Position numbers and translations under genes: made by a program. A stretch of 64,000 nucleotides of DNA, from assembly GCA_015956445.1 (NCBI GenBank), contig WIUZ02000005.1, positions 2,170,001 to 2,234,000 on the forward strand, written 5' to 3'. Position 1 is the stretch's first letter; each line of letters starts with the position of its first letter. Positions 20,853 through 31,815 of the stretch are shown here, piece after piece. The stretch is from Thelephora terrestris (lineage: Eukaryota > Basidiomycota > Agaricomycetes > Thelephorales > Thelephoraceae). Below the pieces are notes generated by a model. That model searched no databases. It had not been told where the DNA came from and saw only the letters and a program-made list of their open reading frames with translations.

Positions 20853-23620
20853 AGCAACTGTGGCTGCATCGTAGTACCTTAGTTTTGTTACCTCAGGAAA
20901 TCCTCTGCCCTTCTCAGCCCAGTTGCAGTTAAGGACAAGTCAGAGTTTCTTGTTTGATCCAAGACATCCCCATCTGCTCTCCCTCCCGCTCTGCGCATCG
21001 TCTGTGCCTCGTAACTATAGAACCTCAGCGTTCATCCTAGAACACCTCGAGCGTCCAGTCGATCACCTGGTGGAGTCATCAATCCTATTGTGGAGATAAA
21101 CCCTTGTGTGTTAAACCGAACGAAGTACGGTTTAGGTTGGGTTTCTCCTTAGGATCTCGACCTGACTTGTAGTGACCTCGGACAACCTACCGGAAGAATA
21201 GAGACGTGATCGTTCTCTCACAAGCTAGTTGGACTAGTGAGTACTCTGCGGAGTCGGCTCAGTGCACTGGTAGTTGTTGGGGTAGAGTGGCCCTGACAGG
21301 TACGCCACGTTGGCGTTCGGCAGGAAGTAGCCCTTATTCTGCACGGATCGAGGATCCGCGGACTCGATGGTGGCAGTGCTATTCTCAGTACGGAAGACAC
21401 GGTCGGAGATCATGGGCATGTTGAGTAGTTGGTTGGTGGGATTGTTGGTTTGGGAAGAAGGGAGTTTGATGAATCCAACGGCCGGTTCGCACTACGCTTT
21501 ATCTGACCATCGACAGCGCTCGCGTCCTATTCGCCATTGGATCGGACCATCGTTCCACCAGTCCAGACTCTTCATACATTCGCCCTCGACACTCACGCCC
21601 CACTCGGCCTTTTGTTGTCCCGATCGAACGAGCTGACGCGTCGTTCTCTCATTGGTTCGTCCTCACATGTGATATTTGTTCTTTGTCATTCCTTTCCCAC
21701 ACGACGTCATGACCCCTTTTTCGTTCTCTCACGAACCCTGACCCATTAGTCATTCTTTTATCGTTTCTATTCTATAACCCGGGCCGCTTACTGTTCCCGC
21801 TTACTCTCGGCCCTTCTTTACTCCGAGTTATTATTGGATAGGGTTATCTATATCCCGGCCACTCTCCTATATAGATACCAGTGGAGTAGCTGAGGACTCC
21901 CCATCTTTGATATCTCGGGAAGTCCTCTTCTCCTTGCAGCATCGGTGTATTTGCTGTAGGCCACTGAAGAGCTTATCGAGTAACTCTCTGAACACGTTCG
22001 CTCTCCTCTCTCTCTCAGCCTTGCGCTAAGAATCGGCGAACGCGCTTACGAAAAGGAGTTCCTTGCCGCTCTCTTTATCAAGCACCAGTTTGAGGCGCCA
22101 TCCTCGGGCTCTTATCTCTGCCCTCCGAAGAAGATAGGGATTGATCTGATAGAGGCTCGGCACTCCTGCTGTGAATTCGGACAACCTACCGGAGAACGCT
22201 CGTCCATCGCGTTTTGGACCACGTAGACTTTGGGTGGATATAGGGAAGTCGTTCCCCCTTTGCCCCATTGTTTCTTGTTGGTTGGAGTTGCGACTCATCA
22301 ACAGCACTGGTACCTGAAGGGCGAAGAGTGGCCCTGACAGAAGCCAAAAGATGACTGGTCTCCCTTTTCCTCACAAGCAGGATTTGAACTGGCCAACATC
22401 CTTTACCTCAGAGCACACCTCTCCCAGTCCCTCATCAACGAAATCCTTGAGCTCTGGAGTGCTACACTCGTTCCCCACCGCGACCTTCCCCCTATCATCG
22501 ACCATCGCGATCTCCACGCCCAGATCGATGCAATCAAATTAGGCAACATTCCATGGAGGTCTTACACCGCGCAGTACCAGTGGCTCCGTCCTGATGACGG
22601 CCCAGCACCAGAGTGGATGCGAACCAAATACCAAATCTGGTACCGCGATCCCAGACAGGTCATCCACCATCTCCTCGGAAACCCTGAGTTCACTTCGGGT
22701 ATTGACTACGTCCCACACAAAGACTTCAAAGATGGAGAACGGCAGTACCACGACTTCATGAGTGGTGACTGGTCCTGGGAACAATGCGTAAGACGGCCAC
22801 CATTTAACATTGAAGCTCGCTGACTGTTATCTACAGGATATCATTGCAGAAGACCCCACGACTCATGGCGCCATGTTTGTTCCCATCATTCTTGGCAGTG
22901 ACAAGACGACCGTCTCCGTCGCAACCGGCCAGCAAGTTTATCACCCAGTTTATCTCTCAGTTGGCAACGTACACAACAGCCTTTGACGAGCGCATAAGGC
23001 GGCTCTTGTCCTCATCGGCTTCCTCCCAATTCCCAAAGGTATTGTATTTGCCTCCAATTGTTTCACCCCAAACTGACACGACCCAAGGTTCCTGCCAGGA
23101 CGGAAAGAGTGACGTCTTCCGTGACTTCCGTCGACGTCTTTTCCACGGGTGTCTTGTGGCGATGAACGGCTCTGTCAAGGCGTATATGACCACCTGGGAT
23201 ATTGTTCGCTGCGCCGACGATCACTTCCGCCGCGTGATCTATGGCATCGGTCCGTACATCGCCGATTATCCTGAGCAGTCGACCGCTGCAGGGACTGTAT
23301 ATGGATGGTGCGTGACGTTGGTGCTCCTTTTATAATTCATTTTTATATAGTCTAGAATCAAGCCGGTGGGGGGACGCGACACGCAGGGATAATCCCGAGC
23401 GGAGAGAGAAATTTGTGATTTTTAGATCTGGTTCAAGATCTGAACTCGATCAGAGCTCGTGCCTTGGAGAGAGGTCCCCCCACCGTCTTGTGAATTTTGT
23501 ATGGGGGAGGGCTCATCACGGTCACGCGCAGTGACTGGTGACTGATGACGGCAGTTACCGGTCACGACTTCTATATTTTCCTAATATTTACGTTGCCGCT
23601 GTCGCCGTTCCTTCGACTGA

Positions 23621-26600
23621 ATGAGGCGACATCAAGAATCACATGAGGCCGCAAATCAACGAAACCTCGACCTCTTGGAGCAAGCGCGCAAGTCAAGAGA
23701 AGGCTATGATGGAGAGAATACGCGCGAAGCGTTCAGAGCCGCGGTGAAGGCAGCGTTCAACGGCAACGAGCCGCGAAAATTCCAGCTCGATGTTGCGGAG
23801 GCCATGACACTCGGCCTCGACTCAACCGTCATCGCGGGTACAGGTTCTGGGAAGACTCTCCCTTGGGCAATACCGTTACTATTGGACGAAAATAAGAACA
23901 AGGTAGTTCTTGTCATCTCGCCTCTAAAGGCATTGCAAAAAGAACATGTAACATTCTTAGTTATCCCGCCCATTCCGGGGCTAATTGATATAATAGGCTT
24001 CGTTTTTTAGGAGTTTAGGCATCGCCGCTGTACCAATCAACGGGGACACCTGGAAGAGGGAGGAGATTAGGCGGGTAAGTCACCGCACACATCCTCGTCG
24101 TTACAGGTAGGAACCGCCTAACGTTGAAAACAGAATGTCATCGAGAGAAGATATCGGGTCCTCCTTGCATCCCCTGAGATGTGTTTTGTGAACGTGGAGT
24201 TCTCAAAACTACTGCGGGACGCGACTTGGTCGAAACACACCATGTTTGTTGTCATTGACGAGGCTCACTGCATCACGCAGTGGGGCCGGGAGTTTCGAAC
24301 GCAATATTCAACATTGAACAAACTCCGGTCCTATTTTGCGCCTCAAACACCCCTCCTCCTAACATCCGCAACACTCCCTCCGCAAACTCTCTCTGACATC
24401 CGTGACTCGCTTGAGGTTCAAGACGACCGTTCGTTCGATTTGAACCTTGGAAACGATCGCTCGAATATCACGCCGATCGTCTGGCCGATGAAAGGGGGCA
24501 AGGACGACTTTGGATCTCTCAATTTCGTGCTAAGTGGCGGGGATATTCGCAGGACCGTCATCTATTTCAATGAAAAGGAGACAGCACGAAAGGCGTGCGA
24601 GTATCTTCAGTCGCTTGTTCCCACGAAGCAATCTCAAATCGATTTCGTTCATTCCAGTCGATGCTCTGGCCCGCAAAAACGGGTACTGAAACAGTTTCAG
24701 GCTGGAGAGATCAATATTCTCTGTGCAACGGAAGTCGTTGGGATGGTAAATTCCGTTTTGTCCTCGGCTTGCAGGTGCTGACCACGTCGTCAACAGGGAA
24801 CGGACCTCAAAAATGTTACCCTCGTCGTTCAATACATGGTCCCATCTTCTCTATCGGTATGGGTCCAACGTGCTGGGAGGGCCGGGAGGTCAGGTCTCCC
24901 ATCTTGCGCGGTCCTACTATATGAGCCATCTGTCGTCCAGCGGGTCAACACACAAGACGACGAAGATGATGATGTTGAAGAGGCGGAGCAAGAGTGGTCA
25001 GGAGACGACTTTAAGAAGAGAAATGTGGAGGACAGTTTGCGAGCTTATGTCATGGAAGAGGAGTGTCGTCGGGCATTGACGGACAAGTATTTCGACAACC
25101 CGCCCCGCGACAAAACTGGTACGTCTCGAGTAACCTTTGTGAAATGTGTTTTTGAGCTTCTTTTCAGTCTATTCAGTTCCATGTTGTGACAACTGTCTGC
25201 AAGCTAACGACGCCGAAGCAAAACTCTCAATTATCAAACTACTACATGCTGTGCTCGACTCCAATAAAGCTGCGACCACACCGACACTCAATGATGAAGA
25301 TGATATTGGCAATGTTGGGAACGAAGATACACTATTGGTCCCGGACGGCGAGGAGAGCATGTAAAGTCACGACATCATTGAAGGCAGTGATGACGGGATA
25401 GAAGTTGATGATCCTGAAGACGGCCAAAGTGGTACACAACAAACTTGTCGAAAAAAGCGGCAGGGGGAGCGACTTGCCGACTGTCGGGCCTTTCTCGTGA
25501 ATTGGCGACATGAATGCTGGACGCGCAACTACTGCAATCAACTGTGGGGACCCAATCTGGTCCTGCCGGATTCGCTGGTTACCAAGTTCGCAACCGGGAG
25601 TTGGGTGAAGACAAAAGAAGATGTTGCCTTCGAATTCAGCAGTTGGGTGTGGGCAGATGAACATTCAGAAGAGGTATTGAGAGGGTTGGCGAAGATTGAT
25701 GCTCGGCACGATGAAGCGAAGCAGGCGGCAGAGGCAGAGAAGCGACAAAAGAAGGCAGAGGAGCTAGTGGAACGACAACGCTTGGCAGAAGAAAAATGTC
25801 GCTCGGTTGAGAGGCGAAAGGCAGAGGCGAGGCAGCAGAAAGCCAGAGAGAAGGAAGAGGCGAGGCAGCGGAAAGTAGTAGAGAGAGAGGAGGCGATGAG
25901 GCGGAAAGTGGCAGAGAGAGAGGAGGCGACAAAGCAGAAAGCAGCAGAGAGAGGGGAGGCGAAGAAACGGAAAGCTGAGGAGAAGCTGAGGAGACAGGAG
26001 GAGAAAAAGCGACGGAAGCAAACAGAGGATGAAGACGTGCAGCATGCTGAGTCCGCGGCAGAGGAATCCAGAGAGCGCCAGTGTAGTGCAGGGAACGACG
26101 CCACATTCGGGAACGACGCCACATTCGGGAACGATGCCACAACTGCTCAAGTTCCTTCGCCAGACCCACCCCTTCCGTCTTGTCCACCTCGTCCTCGCCC
26201 TCGTCCAACAAGAAAGCTTCCACCGGCGCCTTTCCCAAACCACAACGGGCCTGGCACGGACGCCGCACTAACCATTACATCTCCCTCTCCGTCTACCTCT
26301 ACCCACCCGCCTCCACCCATGACACCTCCACCTCGTCCCCGGCCTCAGCCAACGAGACGGCTACCACCAATAACCAGCCAGGAAAATTGGATTGCACCCT
26401 CGTTTGGCATACCAACTGACAACGGGTTTGCACCAGCACAGTATCAGACACTCGTTAACATTGTGCCAGCTGCCATGTCTCCCCTTGCATCAATCTATCC
26501 ACACCCATCAGCAGTTCATCTACCTCTCAACGGATTCACTGCTGGTTCACCAATGGTCTCAGGTAACCCGCACCCAAGTGGGAACCTGCAATTCTTTGAC

Positions 26601-26789
26601 CAGGCACTCTCTCGTTACACTGGCGATGGCAGCATCTCCCATCCGGCACCAACCTCATGCAACCCAGCCACACTGGAGGAGCCAACTATGTTGCAACACT
26701 CTGTAATGTCCACCCCACCCAGCCGTTACAATAGTGGTAATCATGGTGAGTTTTTCTCAGCACTTTCTCACTGCTGGTACACCCGCTGA
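23621..26789 (+). CDS. RecQ-like DEAH helicase with long coiled-coil/proline-rich tail
   Basis: Helicase motifs in order: Walker A TVIAGTGSGKTLPW, motif Ia region VLVISPLKALQKEH, Walker B VVIDEAHCITQWG (DEAH), motif III LLLTSATLPPQ, motif V ILCATEVVGMGTDLKN (across an intron), motif VI VWVQRAGRAGRSG. A RecQ zinc-binding block (EECRRAL..VPCCDNCLQAN) follows. Then come an acidic linker, a K/E/R-rich coiled coil (about 25680-26030) with tandem GNDATF repeats, and a proline-rich tail. Likely 3'-5' DNA unwinding; in this setting it belongs to the transposon. Several introns are clear (GTAAGT near 24076, GTAAAT near 24746, GTACGT near 25120). The first intron boundary is not in phase by eye, and an in-frame TAA lies at 25362-25364, so the copy may be inactive or may encode a shorter helicase. 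Confidence 0.8.
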
Positions 26790-26827
26790 CATGTGGCGCA
26801 GTTTAATGTTGTTAGATCCATAACATA

Positions 26828-29411
26828 TCACTCTATCTCAAATAAAATGTCTTCGCTTTCGCTCTCTGACCACAACTGCTTTTCTGACACGTTGCGTTCT
26901 CGCCTCTTGTGCCATTTTTGGATTACTTTCCCACTCGCCAACGCCTCTTCACCCTTCTGGCAGATGTCAGTGAATGTTTCCTTGGATTTCCGTACCTGTT
27001 TCACATGGATTTCTGAGATGTTGTACGACGCCCGAAGAAGTGTGATGTCGTTTTCATAGGTTGGTGAGGAATGCTTGCCATATCTCAAGTAATTGTTCCA
27101 GTGATATTGGAAGTGGTCTTTGACTTTTCGTAGGGTAGGGATTGCTGCAGAGATCCGCTTGATGTACTCCCATGTGACCCCTGGACCTGCGGAATCAAAA
27201 GTGTGCTGCCAATGGGTCAGTAGCCCGTAAGCCATCTTCTTTGCCTTTACTGACCTTTATATCTCTCACGCCATGCTCTTGCCCCAGGTCAATTGGGTAG
27301 AACCCATCACGACGGCCTGAGTTATTGACAAGCCAGCCTCTCGTTCGGACAAATTCTCTGTGGGGCAGATAAGTCATTAAAACAAACATAAACAGTCCCA
27401 ACAAAAACACTCACTTTATATTGTCTGACCACTCACGATTTAAACCCTGCAACAATTCCAATACCTCAATTGCGTATTTGTTGTTCCTGCCTCCAACAAA
27501 GCGCAACAGCAACCGAGGAAGCATATCTTCTATTCTGCCGACATCCCCCATCTTGATCGCCGTGTCAAGCTCCAAGTATTCCAAGAGATCACGGTTGAAC
27601 TGTGCCATTTGCTTCAAGAGTTGATCTTGTGAGTCCTCTTCCTCACTCCTCAATTCAACGACGGCGCTTGTTGATGCAAATCCTCCATAGATCTTCTTCG
27701 CTGTCACCACCAACCGGTCTGGTTCCCAATCCCGGAGTTCATTTAACTCCTCAACCCCCGCCACCTGCTTCCACAAGTCACGGAAGCGGGCCGTCGCAAC
27801 CTCCTTCAACGCCTCCTCGAATGCATAGTGGAAAGTTCCTTGTGTTGCAGTGTTGGCCAACCCCTTCTTCCCCATGATGTCAAACGCATGCGAGAACCCA
27901 TATGAACCTTTCTTTCCGTAGTATTGAGAATGGAGTGATGTTGCAAATGCCATTTGGAGATGGAACCAGCCAAAGCTGGGAATGAGGTAATCCATTCGCT
28001 CGAACGAATTGTCGTCATGTGAACGGAAATTGACCAAGCCCTGTAGCCGTGAGACCGTGAGCTGATCACCTGCCCACACGATTACACGGTTTAGCCCTGT
28101 CTCCTTCATCTCCTCCAACGAATCGAGGCCTAGATATTTGTAGGTCTCAGATATGACCTGGTCGTTCCCTTCGTAAGTGGATTCGCATATGTGGGCGGTA
28201 GGTAGCATGTACTGAATGGTTTGATTTTCTCGACCGCAGGGTAGCTCTTGCACAGGTGGTGGGGGATCAAGAACCACTTCGCCACGGTGCTTGTAGGTGT
28301 CGACATCGAAATCAGGGGAATTGAGGAGGAAACAGAGGACCTTATACTCCATTTGTCTTGTTACGCGTTCAGCTCCAAGCATTGAAAGCTTGACAACGTC
28401 TCGTGCCGTGATGGGGTTCGCCCGTCCGATCTTCCGTTGCTCCTGTAAGGCGCGGTTGTCCAACCGCATGTTCTCCGTCCCCGGGATGAGGTAGATTGTT
28501 GACGCTGTGCCACTGTCGAAGGTAGTTTGCCGGTCAACTCGTTGTTCAAATACCCGAAACTGACGGTTGATGTTGTCATGTGAGAACAGGAAGAGGAGTT
28601 TGAGGTCATGGATTTGACGTCTCAACTCCTTGTTTGCGTGCTCGGCGAGGGTATCGATCCCTTGAAAGGCCCATTTCTGACTCATCGTGAGTCCGAGGCT
28701 TGACAACGTGTCAAGTGCTTTGGCCGGTAACCCGCATGCTTTGAGATAGACGGTGAGGAACTTGTGAAACTGGTTTGCGTTGTGGTTCCTCGAGAACGCC
28801 AGCTGACATATCATAAAAACCAATCTCTGTGATTGAAACAATGAGTCCAGAATTCTTGTTCGTCACGATAAAGATACCTTTCTCCGGTCAGATTTGTTTC
28901 TTTTCTCCTGCTGACCGGTTTGTGACGCTGTCTTCAAAATTTTCCAAAGAGTCGGGGCTGCGGGTTTCAGCTTCAACACCATCTCCTCTTCCGTGACCGA
29001 GGCGAGGTTATCTTCAGTGAGGTCTTCCCCAGCACAACGAAGGTGGTCTACAACCATGTCCATCTCTTTCTTGATGAGACCGCCGACAGAATTGAGGGCG
29101 TGGGTCTCCAGCCTGGTGCGTGCTGACTTCGACTTCTTCCATCTGTCGAGGATTTGCGGAAGCTCAACGCTATTCATCAACAGGCTCCTCTGGTACTTTG
29201 CCACACTATCTTCCGTTACGGCGCTACACCCCTAACTCAACGCATCCAAGAAGATAGGTAGGTCCAGCCCAACCTCGTCAATGCACTTCAAAACCGCCGA
29301 GACTCGTGTTTTCAGGTCATCGTCGCCTCCTATCGCGTTGCGTCGATTCGTCATGTGCGCCTGTACCCCTTTCGGTTCGTCGGGTTTGGCGCCGGGTTCG
29401 TCGAGGTCCAT
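26828..29411 (-). CDS. DUF6589 domain protein, candidate transposase of the RecQ element
   Basis: Exons run from the ATG at 29411 (MDLDEPGAKPDEPKG) to the stop at 26828, with introns near 28827-28877, 27357-27413 and 27187-27253. Typical DUF6589 blocks: SLLMNSVELPQILDRW, VFMICQLAFSRNHNANQFHK, FLFSHDNINRQFRVFEQ, LNRVIVWAGDQLTVSRLQGL, FGWFHLQMAFATSLHS, DGFYPIDLGQEHGVRDIK and WEYIKRISAAIPTLRKVK. The conserved aspartates in HDN and AGDQLT, with a later glutamate, could be an RNase-H-type triad; this is my inference, not established here. It is convergent with the RecQ-like gene (38 bp between stops) inside one transposon. An in-frame TAG at 29232-29234 stands where relatives usually have tryptophan, so this copy is probably not fully functional. 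Confidence 0.75.
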
Positions 29412-31815
29412 AGTGTGTTAAAATTCTATTGTGATGGGAAACATAGTTTATTTGGAACAAAATAAAATAAAATTCATTTTTCGTCGAAGAACGAGTTTAG
29501 GGTTTTTTGTATTTCCGTTCTGGGACGTTTCTGATTGATGTGACCGTGATGGGCCGTCTCCCTAACAAAGTTCCCCAGACAGTCCGGAGTACTCACCCTG
29601 AGCGCAGCGTGTGAGAGTTTTTCAAAAAAAAATTGAAACCCGAACCGTCTGGATCGAGACTAATTTTTATATATTGACCCATGTCCTCAGGTGTGATGCA
29701 GACCCCACGGACCTCGATGGATCACTTGCCGAGCTTCGCACGCTCAGCCAGTTCCTAACGCTGCTTGAAACCGAGGATGAAGACTCCCTATGGTTTGGCC
29801 ACGGCATTGTGCCTGACTTCCTGGTTCGTCCCGCGCTGCAGCAGATCAGCAGCCGACTAACCATCAACTCCAGCCATTCACCACTAAATTTCCGCGCGCA
29901 GATATATATGAGCTTCTCACCCCAGATCTCCTCCATCAGGCCATCAAAGGAACGTTTAAAGACCACCTTGTTACGTGGGTTGAAGATTACCTCAAGTTGA
30001 CGTACGGCGCATCTCGGGGGTTAGAGATCCTTAACGAGATTGATCAAAGGTTTGATCTCTCGTTCACCACCCACTCACTGCATCTAATGTCTTTCTCAGA
30101 ATTGCTCTGGTCCCCCTATTCCCCGGCCTTCGCAGATTCAAGCAAGGGCGAAACTTCCAACAGTGGACCGGAAATGATTCCAAAGCTTTCATGAAGGTGT
30201 TCGTCACCTCGCTGGAAGGTTTCGTTGCTGTCGACATCACCAAGGCTCTCACAGCCTTCCTGGAGTTCTGCTACATTGCGCGCCTCGACACCGTCACTGA
30301 AACCTCACTTCATGCCCTCGACGATGCCCTCAGGAAGTTTCACCACTACCGCAAGATCTTTCAGGAGAGTGGTGTACGTCCGACTGGATTTTCCCTCCCT
30401 CGCCAACACGCCCTCACACATTATCATCATCACATTGAGAAATTTGGTGCCTTGAACGGCTTATCCTCTTCTATCACGGAGTCGAAGCATATCGCCGCCG
30501 TCAAGATACCTTGGCACCAATCAAGTCGTTATGAGGCTCTCAACCAAATGCTTACCATCAACAGCCGGAACGACAAACTCGCTGCCGCACACACTGACTT
30601 CTCCACACGTGGCATGTTGAATGGCACCTGTCTCGGTGAGGCGCTCAAGCAGCTTCGCAGCTCCCTCGAGGATGACACCAGTGTGGAGGACGACGACGAT
30701 CTGGACGGCGACGACGGCCAAGACCTTGACGCCGACGAGGATGAGGAACCAACAGGTCCAGTTGATGGGCCAGCTACATCGAGTGATGTATCTCTCGCCC
30801 ACAAACGAGGTAGGTTTTGTTTCTCTTATGTCTTGAACTGTTTCTCATGACAGCACAGCACGCGGGTATCCCCTCGCTTCATTCCAGGCGCTCGGCCGAC
30901 ATATAAAGCAGGAAAATCTTGAAGCCCTTGTCCGGGTTTTCCTGTTCTATCAGGAAAACCCTGCCTTCGTTGGAACCCCTCCCCTCACTACCTGTCCAAC
31001 CCTCGATTCCGTCGAAGGCATATCTGTCTTCCATTCTGCCAAGGTCACCTTCTGTGCCCCAAGCAACAATTCCGGCACGGGTGGGTTGTATCGTGAAACC
31101 ATCCGTTCCACCTCGAGGTGGCTCACTAGTGGTATCATGGCTCCCCGTCGGGATTGCATCGTCATTGCCACCGGGTCAGATATAGCTGGGGTAAGGGGTC
31201 TGGATGTTGCGAGGGTCCATATGTTCTTTTCGTTCGTGTTCAGGGATGAGCTGTTTGAGTGTGCCCTTGTTCATGAGTTCTGCAAGACCTTCACTGACCC
31301 GGACCCGGACAACGGCCTGTGGGTTTTCGAACCGGACTACAGTGCAGATGGATCCAGGATCATGTCTGTCGTACACATTGACTCCATCGTTCGTGCCGCG
31401 CATCTGTTGCCTGTTTTCAAGGACAGCACTCCCATTCCGAGGGAGATCAACTTCACCCATACGCTCGATATATTCAGGGCCTTCTACCTTAGCAAGTATA
31501 TAGATTACCACGCTTTTGAAACTATGTGCTAGGCTTTTGTTGTTTGTACCCCATTGACCCCGAATCTTATTTTCTGGTTGCCGATCATTTTATTTCTTCA
31601 TTATCGTGCACGTTTTCGAGTGAATTTGAGTGAACTCAACCACCGGCAATTATCATAAAATAAGTATAAAAAAATCTGCACAAGTTCGAGTAATCAAAAT
31701 AAGTGAAAATAAACGCGAACAACTAGCTGCCTCTTTTACTGATGTAACGAGTTTTCCCTTCGGGCTGGACTCCTCGGGAGCCCTCGCGTTGTACTGGTTC
31801 ACCGTAACTCCGAAA

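Larger units (their letters stand above)
14175..21298. mobile_element. Inner TGTCAG..CTGACA element with 5-bp TSD, holding foldback 2
   Basis: It starts TGTCAGGAACATGG and ends GAGTGGCCCTGACA, with a perfect GGTAC duplication at 14170-14174 and 21299-21303. Left ends of both elements share a TGTCAG..ATTTTTAA(A)CTT pattern and right ends share GGACAACCTACCGGA and GTGGCCCTGACA, so the two are one family although diverged. Own length without foldback 2 is about 3.3 kb. It inserted into the first exon or intron of the outer element's gene. Class is unresolved for the same reasons as for the outer element. It is broken by the foldback. Confidence 0.7.
12539..21419 (-). pseudogene. Spliced coiled-coil gene of the outer TGTCAG element, interrupted
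   Basis: The first exon begins MPMISDRVFRTENSTATIES at 21419 and is cut by the inner element. The rest lies at 14169-12539. It resembles the inner element's gene in order and content: a segment around VDARQLEAT..DDELWYHNLIDHKLQESM, a globular part ending in LWFLLRTEQKA, a heptad-rich segment (KREVKEAKDDARRMYSEAL, then VESLKERDDTIQRDLIEVD), and a charged low-complexity C-terminus. Introns fall at the same places as in the paralogue. I know no function for it and see no catalytic motif. About 0.9 kb of leader separates its start from the right end of the element. Being the only gene of the element, it is a candidate for whatever protein mobilised it or for a cargo gene. Confidence 0.55.
12296..22339. 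mobile_element. Outer TGTCAG..CTGACA element with 5-bp TSD, holding a second one
   Basis: The element starts TGTCAGCGTGCTG at 12296 and ends GTGGCCCTGACA at 22339. The target duplication is GAAGC at 12291-12295 and 22340-22344, and the Plavaka reading frame is in phase across it. Without the inner element it is about 2.9 kb. TG..CA ends and a 5-bp duplication are LTR-retroelement-like, but I see no long terminal repeats and no reverse transcriptase, integrase or gag. The only gene is on the minus strand. It could be a derived LTR-family relic or an unassigned class of element. It is broken, at least by the inner insertion. Confidence 0.7.
23348..29662. mobile_element. RecQ/DUF6589 DNA transposon with 9-bp TSD, 6.3 kb
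   Basis: The ends are TAGTCTAGAATCAAGCCGG on the left and TAGTCTCGATCCAGACGG read inward on the right. They are flanked by a perfect 9-bp duplication ATTTTTATA at 23339-23347 and 29663-29671. Without it the host sequence is a 59-nt Plavaka intron (GTGCGT..CCTCAG), so insertion into an intron is clear. A subterminal hairpin (CCGGTGGGGGGAC 23363-23375 against GTCCCCCCACCG 23474-23485) lies inside the left end. The cargo is two convergent genes, a RecQ-like helicase (plus) and a DUF6589 protein (minus). A 9-bp duplication suggests a Mutator-like or similar mechanism; the transposase would have to be the DUF6589 protein or be missing. Confidence 0.75.
12011..31532 (+). pseudogene. Plavaka transposase copy 2, carrying two large insertions
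   Basis: Exon 1 (12011-12167) starts MAAAPFSFFICGECGKVC and encodes the C2H2 finger. The intron 12168-12265 has GTCAGT..CCAG ends. Exon 2 is entered 12296-22339 by the outer TGTCAG element; the frame continues in phase at 22345 (KDDWSPF, FELANILYLRAHLSQS, LELWSATLVPH, PAPEWMRTKYQIWYRDPR, FMSGDWSWEQ, then DIIAEDPTTHGAMFVPIILG). The next-but-one intron (59 nt without the insert) holds the RecQ/DUF6589 transposon. The C-terminal half follows from 29691: DADPTDLDGSLAELR, FPRADIYELLTPDLLHQ, GTFKDHLVTWVEDYL, FPGLRRFKQGRNFQQWTG, SSSITESKHIAAVKIPW, RGLDVARVHMFFSF, ending HAFETMC-stop. An in-frame TGA at 22984-22986 replaces an arginine of the family block VHNSVRRAH. The copy is therefore dead even without its insertions. 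Confidence 0.85.

Noticed and set aside
12296-22339. Calling the TGTCAG elements complete LTR retrotransposons
   Set aside because: TG..CA ends and 5-bp duplications fit, but left and right ends are not direct repeats and no pol or gag domain is seen, so I left the class open.
23363-23485. Hairpin CCGGTGGGGGGAC..GTCCCCCCACCG as a separate MITE or terminator
   Set aside because: It lies directly inside the left end of the RecQ/DUF6589 transposon and has no target duplication of its own, so it is better read as a subterminal repeat.
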